Shown one piece after another: positions 43,393-54,389 of a stretch of 64,000 bases of DNA (its first letter is position 1; every line of letters starts with the position of its first letter). The stretch lies in the NCBI GenBank assembly GCA_963853835.1, contig OY970822.1, forward strand, positions 49,006,404 through 49,070,403, read 5' to 3'. A program made the translations under genes and the position numbers. The DNA comes from Calendula officinalis. Its lineage: Eukaryota; Streptophyta; Magnoliopsida; Asterales; Asteraceae. Below the pieces are notes generated by a model that saw only the letters and a list, made by a program, of their open reading frames with translations, did no database searches and was not told where the DNA came from.

Positions 43393-44366
43393 GAACTTAA
43401 AAGTATTTTTTTCTATAAGACGCCCAAGTGATAGAGAAATATGGAGATTGGTTACATGAGCTTCCAATGAACAATACAGTACTCGAAACATTAACTTTTA
43501 CGTTAGGGATCTTTCACAAGTGAGTTTGAAGGATCTTGAATGAATAGCAAAAAGATGCAATTCTTTAGTGTCAGTAAATATAGGAAATTATGAAATCTTG
43601 TATCTTTTTGGTTTCTTTTGATTAGTTGTTACATATCTACTAAAAATCTATCAATTAAGGTTAAGTTATATGAATTATGAAATGCCAATTGGGTACTCGT
43701 TTGCTTCCTGGTAAAAAAATAGGATCTTTTGTACCCTCTACATTTCTACTTGACAATGAGGAATTGAGGATCATCGTGTCTTGCTTAAAAAATGTCACAA
43801 TTTGGAAGTTTTAAGGTACGTTTTTTTGTTCCTATTTTGACTTTTTTCTTTACGTACGTTAGGATTTGTGTTTCATTGTTTTGAAACTGATTATGTCAAA
43901 CGAACTCCAAACTAAGCTAATTTATTACTCCCTCCGTCCCACAAAAAACTTCCCATTTCACTTTTGCACAAGTTTTAAGGTAATAGTTAGTGGTGGGGTA
44001 TTGGTAATATATTTGATTAAAATATAAGATTGATTTGGAGAGAGAAAGATAGTTAGTGGATAATAAGTGGTGGGGTCCTTATTAATAATATTATTTTATT
44101 ATGTGGAGCCCAATATATGTAGCAAATGGGAAGTTTTTTGTGGGACAAAAATTTAGGGTGAAATGGGAAGTTTTTTGTGGGACGGAGGGAGTATTAAATA
44201 TTTACAAACAACTGTGATTGGAGATCCAGGAATGAAAGTTCTCGCTCAATGTTGCAAGAAAATAAAAGGTCTTAGAATTGAACGGGGAGCCAATGAACAA
44301 GAAATGGAAGACGAAGGTGTTGTTTCTCAAAGGGGTTTAATGACCATTTCACATGGTTGTTTATAA
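43393..44366 (+). pseudogene. COI1: COI1-like LRR/F-box protein fragment, broken
   Basis: Three blocks match the leucine-rich repeats of the jasmonate receptor COI1. After a TTTTGCAG acceptor: GDWLHEL-type sequence (DWLHELPMNNTVLETL, about 43451 to 43498), then after a frameshift DLSQVSLKDLE, a TGA, IAKRCNSLVSV; then MPIGYSFASW and HNLEVL before a GTACGT donor at 43816; then VIGDPGMKVLAQCCKKIKG, LRIERGANEQEMEDEGV and SQRGLMTISHGCL (about 44213 to 44363). The intron between the last two carries a Stowaway MITE. COI1 is an SCF ubiquitin-ligase subunit that binds JAZ repressors. Here the F-box part and the C-terminal repeats are missing, and stops and shifts abound, so it is dead. Intron positions are kept, so it arose from genomic DNA, not reverse transcription. 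Confidence 0.85.
43928..44191. mobile_element. Second Stowaway-like MITE, 264 bp, in the COI1-like intron
   Basis: Ends CTCCCTCCGTCCCAC and GTGGGACGGAGGGAG, flanked by TA on both sides (43926 and 44192). Same family and length as the copy at 41921, and placed inside the pseudogene intron, next to the last exon. Confidence 0.93.
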
Positions 44367-44483
44367 TAAATTTGTGGTAAACACATACTTTGGTGAACCA
44401 AAATTTGACCTGTTTTCACCCGAAACCTTCCCGACCCTCCCATTTTACACATATGTTTCAGGATATAAGGCAAATGGTGTAGA

Positions 44484-46519
44484 AGTTTGAATATGTTTTA
44501 CGTACATGACATATAGTTATATAGCTAGACGTATGTGAGCCTTAAGGGTCACACACTTATACACCAAACACCATTTAATATATATACTTCGTAATATAAT
44601 TAGGGTAATTATATTATTTATATAAACTATAATTACTTGACTATTTATGTTTTAATTAATTGTTATAGTAAATTACGATTTTTGTCCCTGTGGTTTGGCC
44701 GTTTCAGCGTTTTGTCCCTGTGGTTTTTTTTCTGTTTTTTTGTCCCTGAGGTATGCCAATTTCCGTTTTTTTGTCCTTCCGTCCACCTTCCGTTTGATTT
44801 TAGCCGTTAACTTACATCATGTGCCAAGCACATGAGGGTGTCTCTGTCTTTTTAATAAAAACAATTGTACCATGTGCTTTAAAGTTTGTACATTCATTTT
44901 TACTTTTAATTTATAAAAAAACATCACAGTGTTCATATCATCTTCAAACATTCATCAACATTCAAACTAAAAAAAACCTTCATCTTCATCTACACAAGAA
45001 CACCTTCATCTTCATCAACATTCATCAACATTCATCAACACAAGAACACCTTCATCTTCTCCATTCTTTGAAGAACACCTGCTAACACTGAAATTGAAGC
45101 ATGCCTCCTTTTTGAAACATCAAAATCACCCAGATCTAACACTGAACTTGAAGAACACTCGCTAACACTGAACTTGAAGAACACCCGCTAACAATCACGT
45201 TTTTACCAGATCGTGATTCGTGAAGATCCGGTGAACCAAATCTTTGGGGTTTGAACCTCCGATTTGGGGTTTGATTCGCGGAGGCGGAGGAAAAAAGATA
45301 TATTTTGGGGTTTGAAGTTCCGGTGACGGCAGTGGTGGCAGAACCACAGGTGGCGGCGGTTCATGTTCTTGTTAAAGAATGAAACCCAAAAACACTCCAA
45401 ACTTGAACAACATCTCACATTTGGTTGAAGAATGAAACCCAATCGGCAGTGGTGCTTTAAATCCACATACAACAATTAGGGATGATTTGGTGTCAATTTA
45501 TAAACCATACATTCGGAACCTTATTTTCCCAAAAGTTGCCAAAACAGGATCTTTACAACCAAATGCTCATAATCTTTTTCTCTTGATGTCACATTAAACT
45601 ATTGTTTTATATTAAGGGTAAACCACGTAATGACAATTAATTTAGGTTATTTTAGATAATTAGGGGTTTTCTTTCAATTGTGATGAAGAAGATGAAGATT
45701 GGGGAAGAACATAGAAGAAAGATGGTAAAAAGACTAAAATGCCCTCATGTACTTGGCACATGAGACAACTTAACGGTGTAATTTTGACAGACTTGAACGG
45801 AAGGACAAAAAAAATGGAAATTTGCATACCTCAGGGACAAAAAAACAGAAAAAAACCACAGGGACAAAAACGCTGAAACGGGCAAACCACAGGGACAAAA
45901 ACCGTAATTTACTCTAATTGTTAAGTTAAAACGTATTAATGAGTAATCATAAAGAATCAAAAGGACAAGGGGCTAAGTGTCATATCTCATAACTTGTAAT
46001 TAGGGATAAATACTTAAATTAGGGAGCAAGTAAACTAACCCTAATCCTCCCTCCTCCCTATTGACGGCCGTAACCAAAATGGGCGGGTTTTCATTTTCGA
46101 TCTCAATAAGGATTGAAAAATAGAAAAGATTTGCTACCTACCTTTCTTTGTGGTTTTGTTTTTCGTGGATACAGAAAGAGAACAACCTTAATTGGTTTGG
46201 TTGATTTTGTTGTGTCGTAATTAACAACAAAAGGAGGTACAGGTTATTTGGTTTTGATTCTTGCTCAAGGGACTAGCATCCTAATTGGTGTTTTAGATAT
46301 GATATAGTGTGGACTAGCTTTAGAGGAATTTTACATTGAATTCTTGAAGTTGTTCATCCTTATTCGTTGGTTAATCAAAAGCTTCTAGGGTATGACATTC
46401 TTCATGCTAAACCTTTGTGCATTATCGCTTAATTATCTTGTTAATATGTAGATCCATTATTAGTGATTTAGAATTATTTTTCGCTGCGTTTTACTTGATT
46501 AAACCGTAAATCACTAACA
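44484..46519 (+). repeat. 5' LTR of the 13-kb Copia element (with MULE inside)
   Basis: Matches the 3' LTR from (T)TTGAATATG through AAATCACTAACA. Without the 1,249-bp MULE and its duplication it is about 780 bp. Confidence 0.9.
44666..45914. mobile_element. Mutator-like element (possible Pack-MULE), 1.25 kb
   Basis: Long inverted ends of at least 100 bases begin AGTAAATTACG and contain repeated TTTTTGTCCCTGTGGTTT phrases. A 9-bp duplication TAATTGTTA flanks the element (44657 to 44665 and 45915 to 45923) and the empty site can be read in the 3' LTR of the host Copia. There is no transposase. The interior has CTTCATCTTCATCAACATTCA-type tandem words (44950 to 45060), AAGAACAC(T/C)CGCTAACACTGAA repeats (45070 to 45200) and a GC-richer block (45220 to 45370) that might be captured gene sequence. 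Confidence 0.88.
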
Positions 46520-46520
46520 G

Positions 46521-46534
46521 TGGTATCACGAGTC
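46521..46534 (+). promoter_or_regulatory. Decayed primer-binding site of the 13-kb Copia element
   Basis: TGGTATCACGAGTC, one base after the 5' LTR; the usual TGGTATCAGAGC has been altered by small changes. Confidence 0.8.
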
Positions 46535-48372
46535 ATCATATTGATGATTTAATTAGCAAGTTTTTTTTTGTAGAAAGTAGCTAAAAACGAACTTTTTTCG
46601 CCCCCTTGGTGCGTCGAACGGAAAACAAAGAGGACTCTTTCTTTTTGGAAAACCTTAATTATTTGGTTTAAAATTTGATTTTTTGGAACCCTAAATAGCT
46701 ACTAGTTACAAAAACCACATTAAAATTTTAATCTTGATTATTGATTTTTTAATATTATTTGTCTTGGATTTTATTTTAATTGTTAATTTTTTATATGACA
46801 AAACATGTATTTTTACCATACACAAGCTAAAACCTTGTCAAATGTTGATTGATTGTGCAAAACCGATGAAAACCTAGACCATTTGTGATTATGTTGATTG
46901 CTTGGATTGTCTGGTTGTTTGGAAAGCCGTGTTTTTGGCGATGTTGTACTTTTTATTTTTATTTTGGTGCCATTTTTTTGGGGAAATTTTTCAATGTAAA
47001 AGTAATATAATAGGTAGTATTTTCATTATTTTTTTGTATTATAAATTGCTGACCGAGATTGAAGAAAAATGAAGAAAACAACAAATTTCCGTCACCGACG
47101 CGAGGGCTGTACGAAAACAGGTTTTCCAGGAGCATACGGACTCCGTTTTGGGCGTTTCAAAAGCCTAAAATTCTTGCAAAGTCATGGGCTAAAACTTTAC
47201 AGAAGGCGGGGAAGACCACCAAAGACTCCTTCAGTGACTTTTCGGGCTTCAAAGTCTGCTGGAAAATTCTGGCAGATTGCATTCTTTCACAAATTTGGTT
47301 CCTACTTGCTCATGAATGTCTTGGAGCAAGTGGGAGCCCATTTGGTTTATGTAGGCCCGTTTGGGTTCATGTTGGCCCGTCCCCCTAGTTTGACCCTTCG
47401 GTCCGTCGTGATGACTCACATGACCGAATCTAGGCTATCATCGGTCGAGGTTTTGCACAATTAATGTTGCATGTTTTTCTTTATGTTTGTGGTTGTTAAA
47501 ATTTCTATAAGATACAAATAATAAAACAATTAAATATGAATTTTATACACAAACATTAAAACATCGAAATCTTTAATCATCTATGAGTACTTGTTAATCA
47601 TTAATGATTAATCTTTAATCTAAACGTGTTTTTGAGATTAAACAAAGTTTAAATACGATTTAAAACTTAAATCTTAATAATCGTTAAAAGTTTTTACCGC
47701 TTATTAAAATGACTTATGAAGTGGTACGAATGAAGTACATGATTCATTCGTATCTTAATAATTTTTTCTTAAAATTATTCATACCTAAAATTTAAGTCAC
47801 GCCGTCCAATTGGTTGAAATCACTTGCTTCTACTTTTAAATTCACGTGAGACGTGATTTGAATTTAGATCCGAGGTCATTATTCTCTACGCGTGAGACCT
47901 ATATCTATTTTGACACGAGTTCACATTGGATGACTTAATCGAGTTAACGTTGAGACCTTGACACGGGGCGAAGATGCGACAAACATGCCACTTGACCCTA
48001 GATGCTTGTTCACTAGGTGCCATGAAGTCCCATTACTCTAAGAGTTGCACTTGTAATGCAATTGTTGATCGTCACCTACCTATTGGATATATCATCACTA
48101 GCAGATAAACTGATGCGGTGATTGAAGCTCAATGAGGATCTTAGCTTTTAATTAAATTAATTGGGTAGTTAATTTTTTAAAAGAAATTATTATTGAAAAT
48201 ACTATTTTTTTGAACTTTGTGTGTTATACAGATAACAACAAATCCAAACCTAAGTATCTCCACTTTAAAATCAGTTCTTGAAAACTGAAACTGACTAATA
48301 TCAACTTTATCGACTGATATCGAACTCTAAGGACTGTCCTTAGAAATGAGAAAGTTGATACACCTATAAGAA
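46535..48372 (+). other. Leader and 5' interior of the Copia element
   Basis: Between the primer-binding site and the readable gag. An open frame of 131 codons (47069 to 47464) is Arg/Gly-rich but unrecognised and is not in a gag frame that continues. Probably untranslated leader plus decayed N-terminal gag. Confidence 0.5.
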
Positions 48373-51300
48373 GCCTTACCTGAGGCACCTCCTGCGAATG
48401 CTTCTGCTGCTGTTCGTCAAGCCTTTACCGAAACGTTTAACGAACATCAAGAAGTCGCTACTCCTATGCTTGTGAGCATGAACCCCGAGATCCGAATGAA
48501 CTTCGAGGAACTCAGAGCATATGACACGTTAAGCGAGTTGAAAACGATATCTCAACAACAAGAAGAACATGAACTGTTCGAAACAGTTAAAGCATTCCAC
48601 GCTTACAAGCAGGAGGAAGACCAATCATTTAGCACTTACATCTTGAATATGAAATGCTATCTTGAACAAATAGAGCGTCTTGATTACCCATTTCCACAAG
48701 TTCTTGGAATGAGCTTGATTCTTACCTCACTATCCAAGGACTATGACCAGTTTGAAAAGAGTTTTAAGACTACATAGCATGGGGAAGACAATTGGTGAAT
48801 AACACGCTATAGTAAAACTGGTTGAGCAAAGGTTAACTAATTCTTTTCTAGCAATCAGGGAAGGTAAAACCGCAAGCACAAGGCAAGAGTGTAACACCTC
48901 AATTTTTAAAACACTTTTTAGATCATATTTTTAAATAAAAATATTACAAGTTCATTATTCCCAAAATACGGTTTAACAAAAACCTTAAAACATTTATCAG
49001 AGTATTAACACCGGTGTTACATTATAATATCATAACCATAGGATAAACGAGATCTACCTACGAGCTCCCGAGCTAATCAACACTAGGCCACTTCTATCGC
49101 GACCCTCTAATCCATCGATCTCGAACCTGAGTACATAGCCAAAAACAAAGTAGTACGTGAGACAACAATAGTCTCGTGAGATACATGGGTTTTCGACCCA
49201 TTCTCAAAAATAATAAAAAGTCCTTACTATTCAATTCTTTTCTTTATTCACTTATTAATTATCAACTTATTTTCTTATCGCTTATTCATACTTACTAGTA
49301 AGCTAACCGTAACCTTACCCATCACATAATCACATACATGTAAGCTATCCTTAAGCTTACCCCTTTTTATCACATACGCCCCGGATCATTCCGAAGCAAA
49401 CTCCCCCGATGTGGGTTATCATTAAGATCACATGGTAATTGGGGTTTCCCCAAACTTACCAAGATCACCAAATCCCCCGTCTCGCGGGTTATTGTAATCC
49501 CCCTTTTTATCGGGTTATCATAATCCCCCTTTTTATCGGGTTTATCATAATCCCCCTATTGTCGGGTTATCATTCACATAGATACACTACCCTTGCGCAG
49601 GGAGGTACCGCCCCAAGTAGTAATCTCACTCCCCCATAAATGGGTTATCGTTATCCGGATACTTTTGTTACATACATTGAACATCAAATACGGGCCTATG
49701 CCCCACCAATTCATAATCAAACACAAATTAGAATACATCTATTCTAATTATCATATTATTCTCTTTTAGCATAATCATATTTCATTTATCTTTCCTCGTC
49801 ATTATCATCATATACTTTATCCTTAAATCTAATAATAAGATTCATTTCTTATTATTCATATTCATAAATATATTACCTTTACATTGACTAGGGCGCATAC
49901 ATAACACTAGTCAAATCATACTTGTTCTCTTAACGTGATAACACTACTTTTATTATTTTACTAATAAATGTTAATACTTTAAAATCTTTGTCATTTGCTT
50001 AATTATTAATTCTTACTAGCAAAAGCCAATTTCATACTCTTTTAGCCATTATCATTATTAATACTTTTTATCAATAACCTCATTAATCATTTAATCTAAT
50101 CACACTTACTTGCTAAATCATCAATTTCAATAACTATGTTCTATTAGCAATTCAATAAAATTTCATTATCTTTCTAATCACTTTCTTTATTTAAAATATG
50201 TATTAATAAAGACTCGATAAATATTATCCATTTTCAAAACTCTTTTACTATGTACTCAGCTTAAAAGTTCACATGTACTCACCTTAGCCAAGCTAACTCC
50301 AATTCGTGTCCATTGACACGAATCCTTGCTTTCCAACTTGTGCAAAGTCACCAAATCTTTAGGTCTTCTTGGCCTACCATCAATATCATCACAATAACTA
50401 GTTATTATCCATAACTAATCACCAAACAATCCATATCTACATTCCTAACCACCAAGTTCATCCAACTTGGTGGGATCTCAAACCCTAGTTCAAGATTTCC
50501 ATCAATAAACCCAAATCCAACTTGTACACATCGATTACAAGCTTACAATGAGTGTTTTACACCCATGTTTAGTCATCTTCCCTAAAGATGACATGGCTGG
50601 TTCCCCAAACCACCATTTTTACCCATACAAAGCTCACAATCAAGGTAGATAAGTAAGACAATCAAGAATATTTACCCTTGATGTTTCAATCCTTCAAGAT
50701 GGTGAAGATCTGAGCTCTTGAGCTCCAAAAAGACCAAGAACACTCCCAAATCGGCTACACTATGTGTAGGGTTGAAGGTGAAATGAAACCCTAGCTTACA
50801 CACAAGTTTATGTATTCCTGACGATCCTCGCGCCCCGCTCGCGTCCACCTCGCGCCGCGAGGTGACGCGGCTTTGCCTAAAACAGATCACGCGTTTCGCT
50901 CGCGACTGGCTCGCGTCTGCCTCGCGGCTCTTGTCTCAACTCGAGCCTCAACTCGTGCTTCTCGCGTTTGAGCTCTGATCCCACTGTTCAATCTCGCGTC
51001 TGGCTCGCGCCTGCCTCGCGCCGTGAGGGCTGTTTCAGCAAGATTCTTGGCCTTTAAACTTGTTTCCATCCAAGTTTTGGCCCATGCCTGGTTATACCAA
51101 GTCCCAAACATTCAAACATTCGATAAAACACGACGGAGACTCGATTAAATATTTTACCACCTTTATTCCTCAATATTTCCATTAAATTCATTAACCGAAA
51201 ATTCCGGTCGTTACAAAGAGTCTAGGTAAGGGTAAACTAGTTTACTTTTCCAAACCTACGATTCCCCCACATGCTAAAAAGGAGCACCCTGCAAAGGATA

Positions 51301-51430
51301 TTTCTTGCCATCATTGCAATGAAACCGGCCATTGAAGGAGGAATTGTCCTGCCTACTTGGTAGAGTTGATGAAGGACAAATGGGTTCTTGCTAGCACATT
51401 AGGTATCTTCATTATAGAACTCTAAACTTT
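48373..51430 (+). pseudogene. gag of the 13-kb Copia element, split by a solo LTR
   Basis: From 48373 the frame reads ALPEAPPANASAAVRQAF, MLVSMNPEIRMNFEELRAYD, then FHAYKQEEDQSFSTYILNMK and LGMSLILTSLSKDYDQFEK, a UBN2-type capsid, to a TAG at 48775. After the solo LTR (48890 to 51215) it resumes with SLGKGKLVYFSKP and the zinc knuckle CHHCNETGH-stop-RRNC (51306 to 51347), where TGA replaces the usual Trp. Joined across the insertion site the reading is continuous, which confirms that the LTR inserted into a once-intact gag. Confidence 0.8.
48890..51215 (-). mobile_element. Solo LTR, copy A (Ty3/gypsy-like), 2.3 kb
   Basis: Ends TGTAACACCTC and GGTCGTTACA, with TG...CA termini and a 5-bp duplication AAGAG (48885 to 48889 and 51216 to 51220). 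Read on the minus strand it starts TGTAACGACCGGAATTTTCG, like gypsy LTRs of many plants. It holds repeats of AATCCCCCTTTTTATCGGGTT (49490 to 49570, period about 28) and a GC-rich CTCGCGCC cluster (50820 to 51030). No interior or second LTR remains, so it formed by LTR-LTR recombination. Open frames inside it are incidental. Confidence 0.88.
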
Positions 51431-53870
51431 TACTAATTAATCTCGAGTGTATGACACTAGTTGTGAAACTCACATTTACACAAATGTGCAAGATTAAAAG
51501 TGAAGTAGAAAGCTAAAAGAATGGAAGCTGTGATCTAATCCTTCCTAATGCGTTAATTATTGTTTTGAACAATTGTCAATTATGTATTGTTTAGCTTTAT
51601 CGTTTGTTGAATAATGATTTTATTCAAACTATAACGGATTATGATATTATGTTTTATGAAAAATAACATATGTTATAACTATTGCTTGTAATAGTATACT
51701 TGAAATTGATATGCATGATCCATATTCAAACGATAGTTCTATATACAAATGTAGCACTCAAGAATCAAAAAATGGTTTGGATTCCATTTACCTAGAGCAT
51801 TGTCATCTTTTCCACATAAACAAGAACGCATTTTGATACTATAACACGACGGGCTTCTTAACAAATGATCATGAATCATTTAAATACATCTCTTGTATAT
51901 TATGGAGAGATAACAAGAAAGATTTTCTCCCATGTTAGGCGAAAGAGCTAAATATCTACTTGGACTCATACATACTGATGTATACGACCCTTTTAGAACA
52001 AAGACTAGGGAATTTGCCACCTACTTTATCACTTTCGCTGATGATATCAGTCGCTTTAGTTATGTTTACTTGATTAAACATCAACATGAAAGCTTTGATG
52101 ATATATCAGTCGCTACGGTTATGTTTACTTGATTAAACATAAACATGAAATCTTTGAAACGTTCAAAGCTTTCTAAAGTAAAGCAGAAAATCAACTCGGC
52201 AAGACAACAAAGGTTTTCCGTCCTGATCAAGGAGGAAAGTACATGAACCAAGAGTTTCTGGATCATCAAACACAACGTGAGATTGTATCACAATTCACTC
52301 CTCCATACACTCCACAAGATAATGGCGTGTCTGAAAGGAGATATCGGACCCGGCTTGACATGGTTCGATCTATGAGGAGTCCTACTACTCTTACACTATC
52401 CTTTTGAGGGGCATGCAGTGAAGTGTGCTGCTCGAATACTTAATATGGTTCCGTACAAAAGGTTGAAAAGACACCATATGAAATATGGCATGGGAAAGTC
52501 CCTAATTTGTGTTACTTGAAGATCTTGGGTTGTGAGGATCTCGTGGAACGAGAAACGCCGAACAAACTTGAGCCCAAATCTATCAAGTATATCTTCGTTA
52601 CTATTTTAGTGAGAGCACTATAGACTTTGACAAGATTCAAAGTGAAGATGCACAACCTTCTGGTAACATTAGCAAATATCATACTAAGGCTGGACATATA
52701 GATGTTGGACCACAGGATGATGTTGTTCCCTTTCGTAGGTCCGCAAGGACACCTCATGCACCTGAACGATATAGATTTATGTCGATGCTGAGGAGCAAAT
52801 TTTTGAGGATCATAATGAACCCCATAACTATCAACTTCGCTTATCGAATTTTGAATTCGAAAAATGACTTGAAGTTGTGAATGCGAAAATGAAATCCATG
52901 AGAGACAATCAAGTTTTGAACTTAGTTTGTCTTTCTCAAGACAGTAAGACTGTTGACATGGATGAAAATATACACACCTATAAAGCTCTTGTAGTAGCAA
53001 AAGGTTACACTCAATCCTACGATATTGACAATGATGAAACCTTCTCGCCTGTTACTAAAGATGTTATGAAAAGTAGTGTACTATGACTATGAGATTTGGT
53101 TAATGATGAAATAAAAACGTTTGTTTCACCAAAAAACCAAACTGAGCATGTGTATATATGAAAGCTAGTGGGAGCATTGTTATTTCTCAAATCATACATG
53201 TTGACGACATGTCACTCATGTGAAACAATATACCAATGCTACAAGATGAAAATCCTGGCTTGGAAAATGTTTTGACATGAAGGATTGTAGAAATACGACA
53301 CACGTACTTGAAGTTAAGAATCTATTGGGATAGATCAAAGCGGTTAATTGTTTTAAATCAAAGTGCTTACATTGACAAAATTCTAAAACGGTTTAGAATG
53401 AATGCTCCCAAACGAGGAAGTCCTCGTATGCAACACAATGTAAACTTGAGTGAGACTCAAGGACCTTCCACATCTGATGTGTGAAGCGAATGAATGTAAT
53501 CCCCTATGAATCGACTATTTCATTCATCATGCACGCTGTAAGGAGCACTAGGCCAAACGTAACGTCCTTAGGGGATCTTACTAGAAAATACCAAGAGAAT
53601 CCACGCGAGAGTCACTGGATCACTGTTAAGAACACATTGAAATACTGGATATATGTTCCTTGGTTATGGTGGAGATACCAAACTGAAACTAAGTATACTT
53701 GTTATACTTATGCTGGTTTTGAAATAGGTCGTGATGACGCAAGATCCTATTTACGAAGGTTCACTACATTCGAATGATTTATCGAGATATGTGAAATTCG
53801 TACTCTTAAATTCAAACAGATAACTAACTAGCTGACACTTTATCGAACTCAATGTCTTGTACCAAACATA
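51431..53870 (+). pseudogene. pol of the 13-kb Copia element (protease, integrase, reverse transcriptase), broken
   Basis: Ordered remnants on the plus strand: protease-like VYDTSCETHIYT (about 51448, DTG changed to DTS); integrase core LLGLIHTDVYDPF with its first Asp (about 51958), PDQGGKYMNQEFLDH with the second Asp, and NGVSERR with the Glu (about 52323); chromodomain-like loop KTPYEIWHGKVP; reverse transcriptase HTYKALVVAKGYTQS and DNDETFSPVTKD (about 52973 to 53062), IIHVDDM in place of YVDD (about 53193), and RNase H-linker-like SFIMHAVRSTRPNVTSL (about 53520) and HWITVKNTLKYW. This order (integrase before reverse transcriptase) defines Ty1/Copia. Many stops, shifts and deletions are present; the YVDD-to-HVDD change and missing palm segments rule out activity. 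Confidence 0.85.
52040..52155. repeat. Tandem duplication of 57/59 bp in the integrase remnant
   Basis: GATGATATCAGTCGCTTTAG to AGCTTT (52040 to 52096) is repeated at 52097 to 52155 with a two-base insertion (GATGATATATCAG) and a few substitutions. The second copy shifts the frame. Confidence 0.88.
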
Positions 53871-54389
53871 TTGAATATGAATGGAACATTGGACTTCGAC
53901 AAGCTAGTAGTTTCATGTAAATCTGTTTTAGTATTTGAATAATGGAACGTTGAGCAGTTTTTATTGGAATAAATTGATATATATGATATGATCGTTTTTA
54001 TATGAATATCTACTGTGTTCTATATTTGCATGTTTATATCCTTGAATAGTTACTGTGTTTTATATTCTAAATTGTCCATTGTCATATTGATAATATGGGA
54101 ATATTATTAAGACAAATATGAGGGCATTGATGACGTGATCTTAGTATGACTAAGGATGGTGAAATCAAACTCACATGTTGTTCATTGTGATGCACAATTG
54201 GACTGACCCAACCTATGAGAAATCACTTCCTGGATTTATGTCACAAGTGAATCTCACAAAGGCTTTATCGCTTATCCTCTGACTTGAGATGCAAGTTGGT
54301 TTGTGTGTGTGGAGTGTCAAACTTTGATGTGGTTAAACGTTGACCTGAATAAGGCTGCTATAACAACCATCTTCAGGTTTGACATTAAG
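53871..54389 (+). other. 3' non-coding interior of the Copia element
   Basis: Follows the RNase H end (HFIELNVLY-like decay). No coding is seen; interrupted at 54390 by the second solo LTR and resuming at 56200 to 56573. Confidence 0.5.

Noticed and set aside
47059..47464. 131- and 109-codon frames as a gene in the Copia leader
   Set aside because: Two overlapping frames of similar length in Arg/Gly-rich sequence with no homology recognised and no link to the gag frame.
50672..51111. Arg/Ala-rich open frames in solo LTR copy A (and 55678 to 56083 in copy B)
   Set aside because: Come from the CTCGCG-rich cluster in the LTR U3 region; not conserved between copies as protein.
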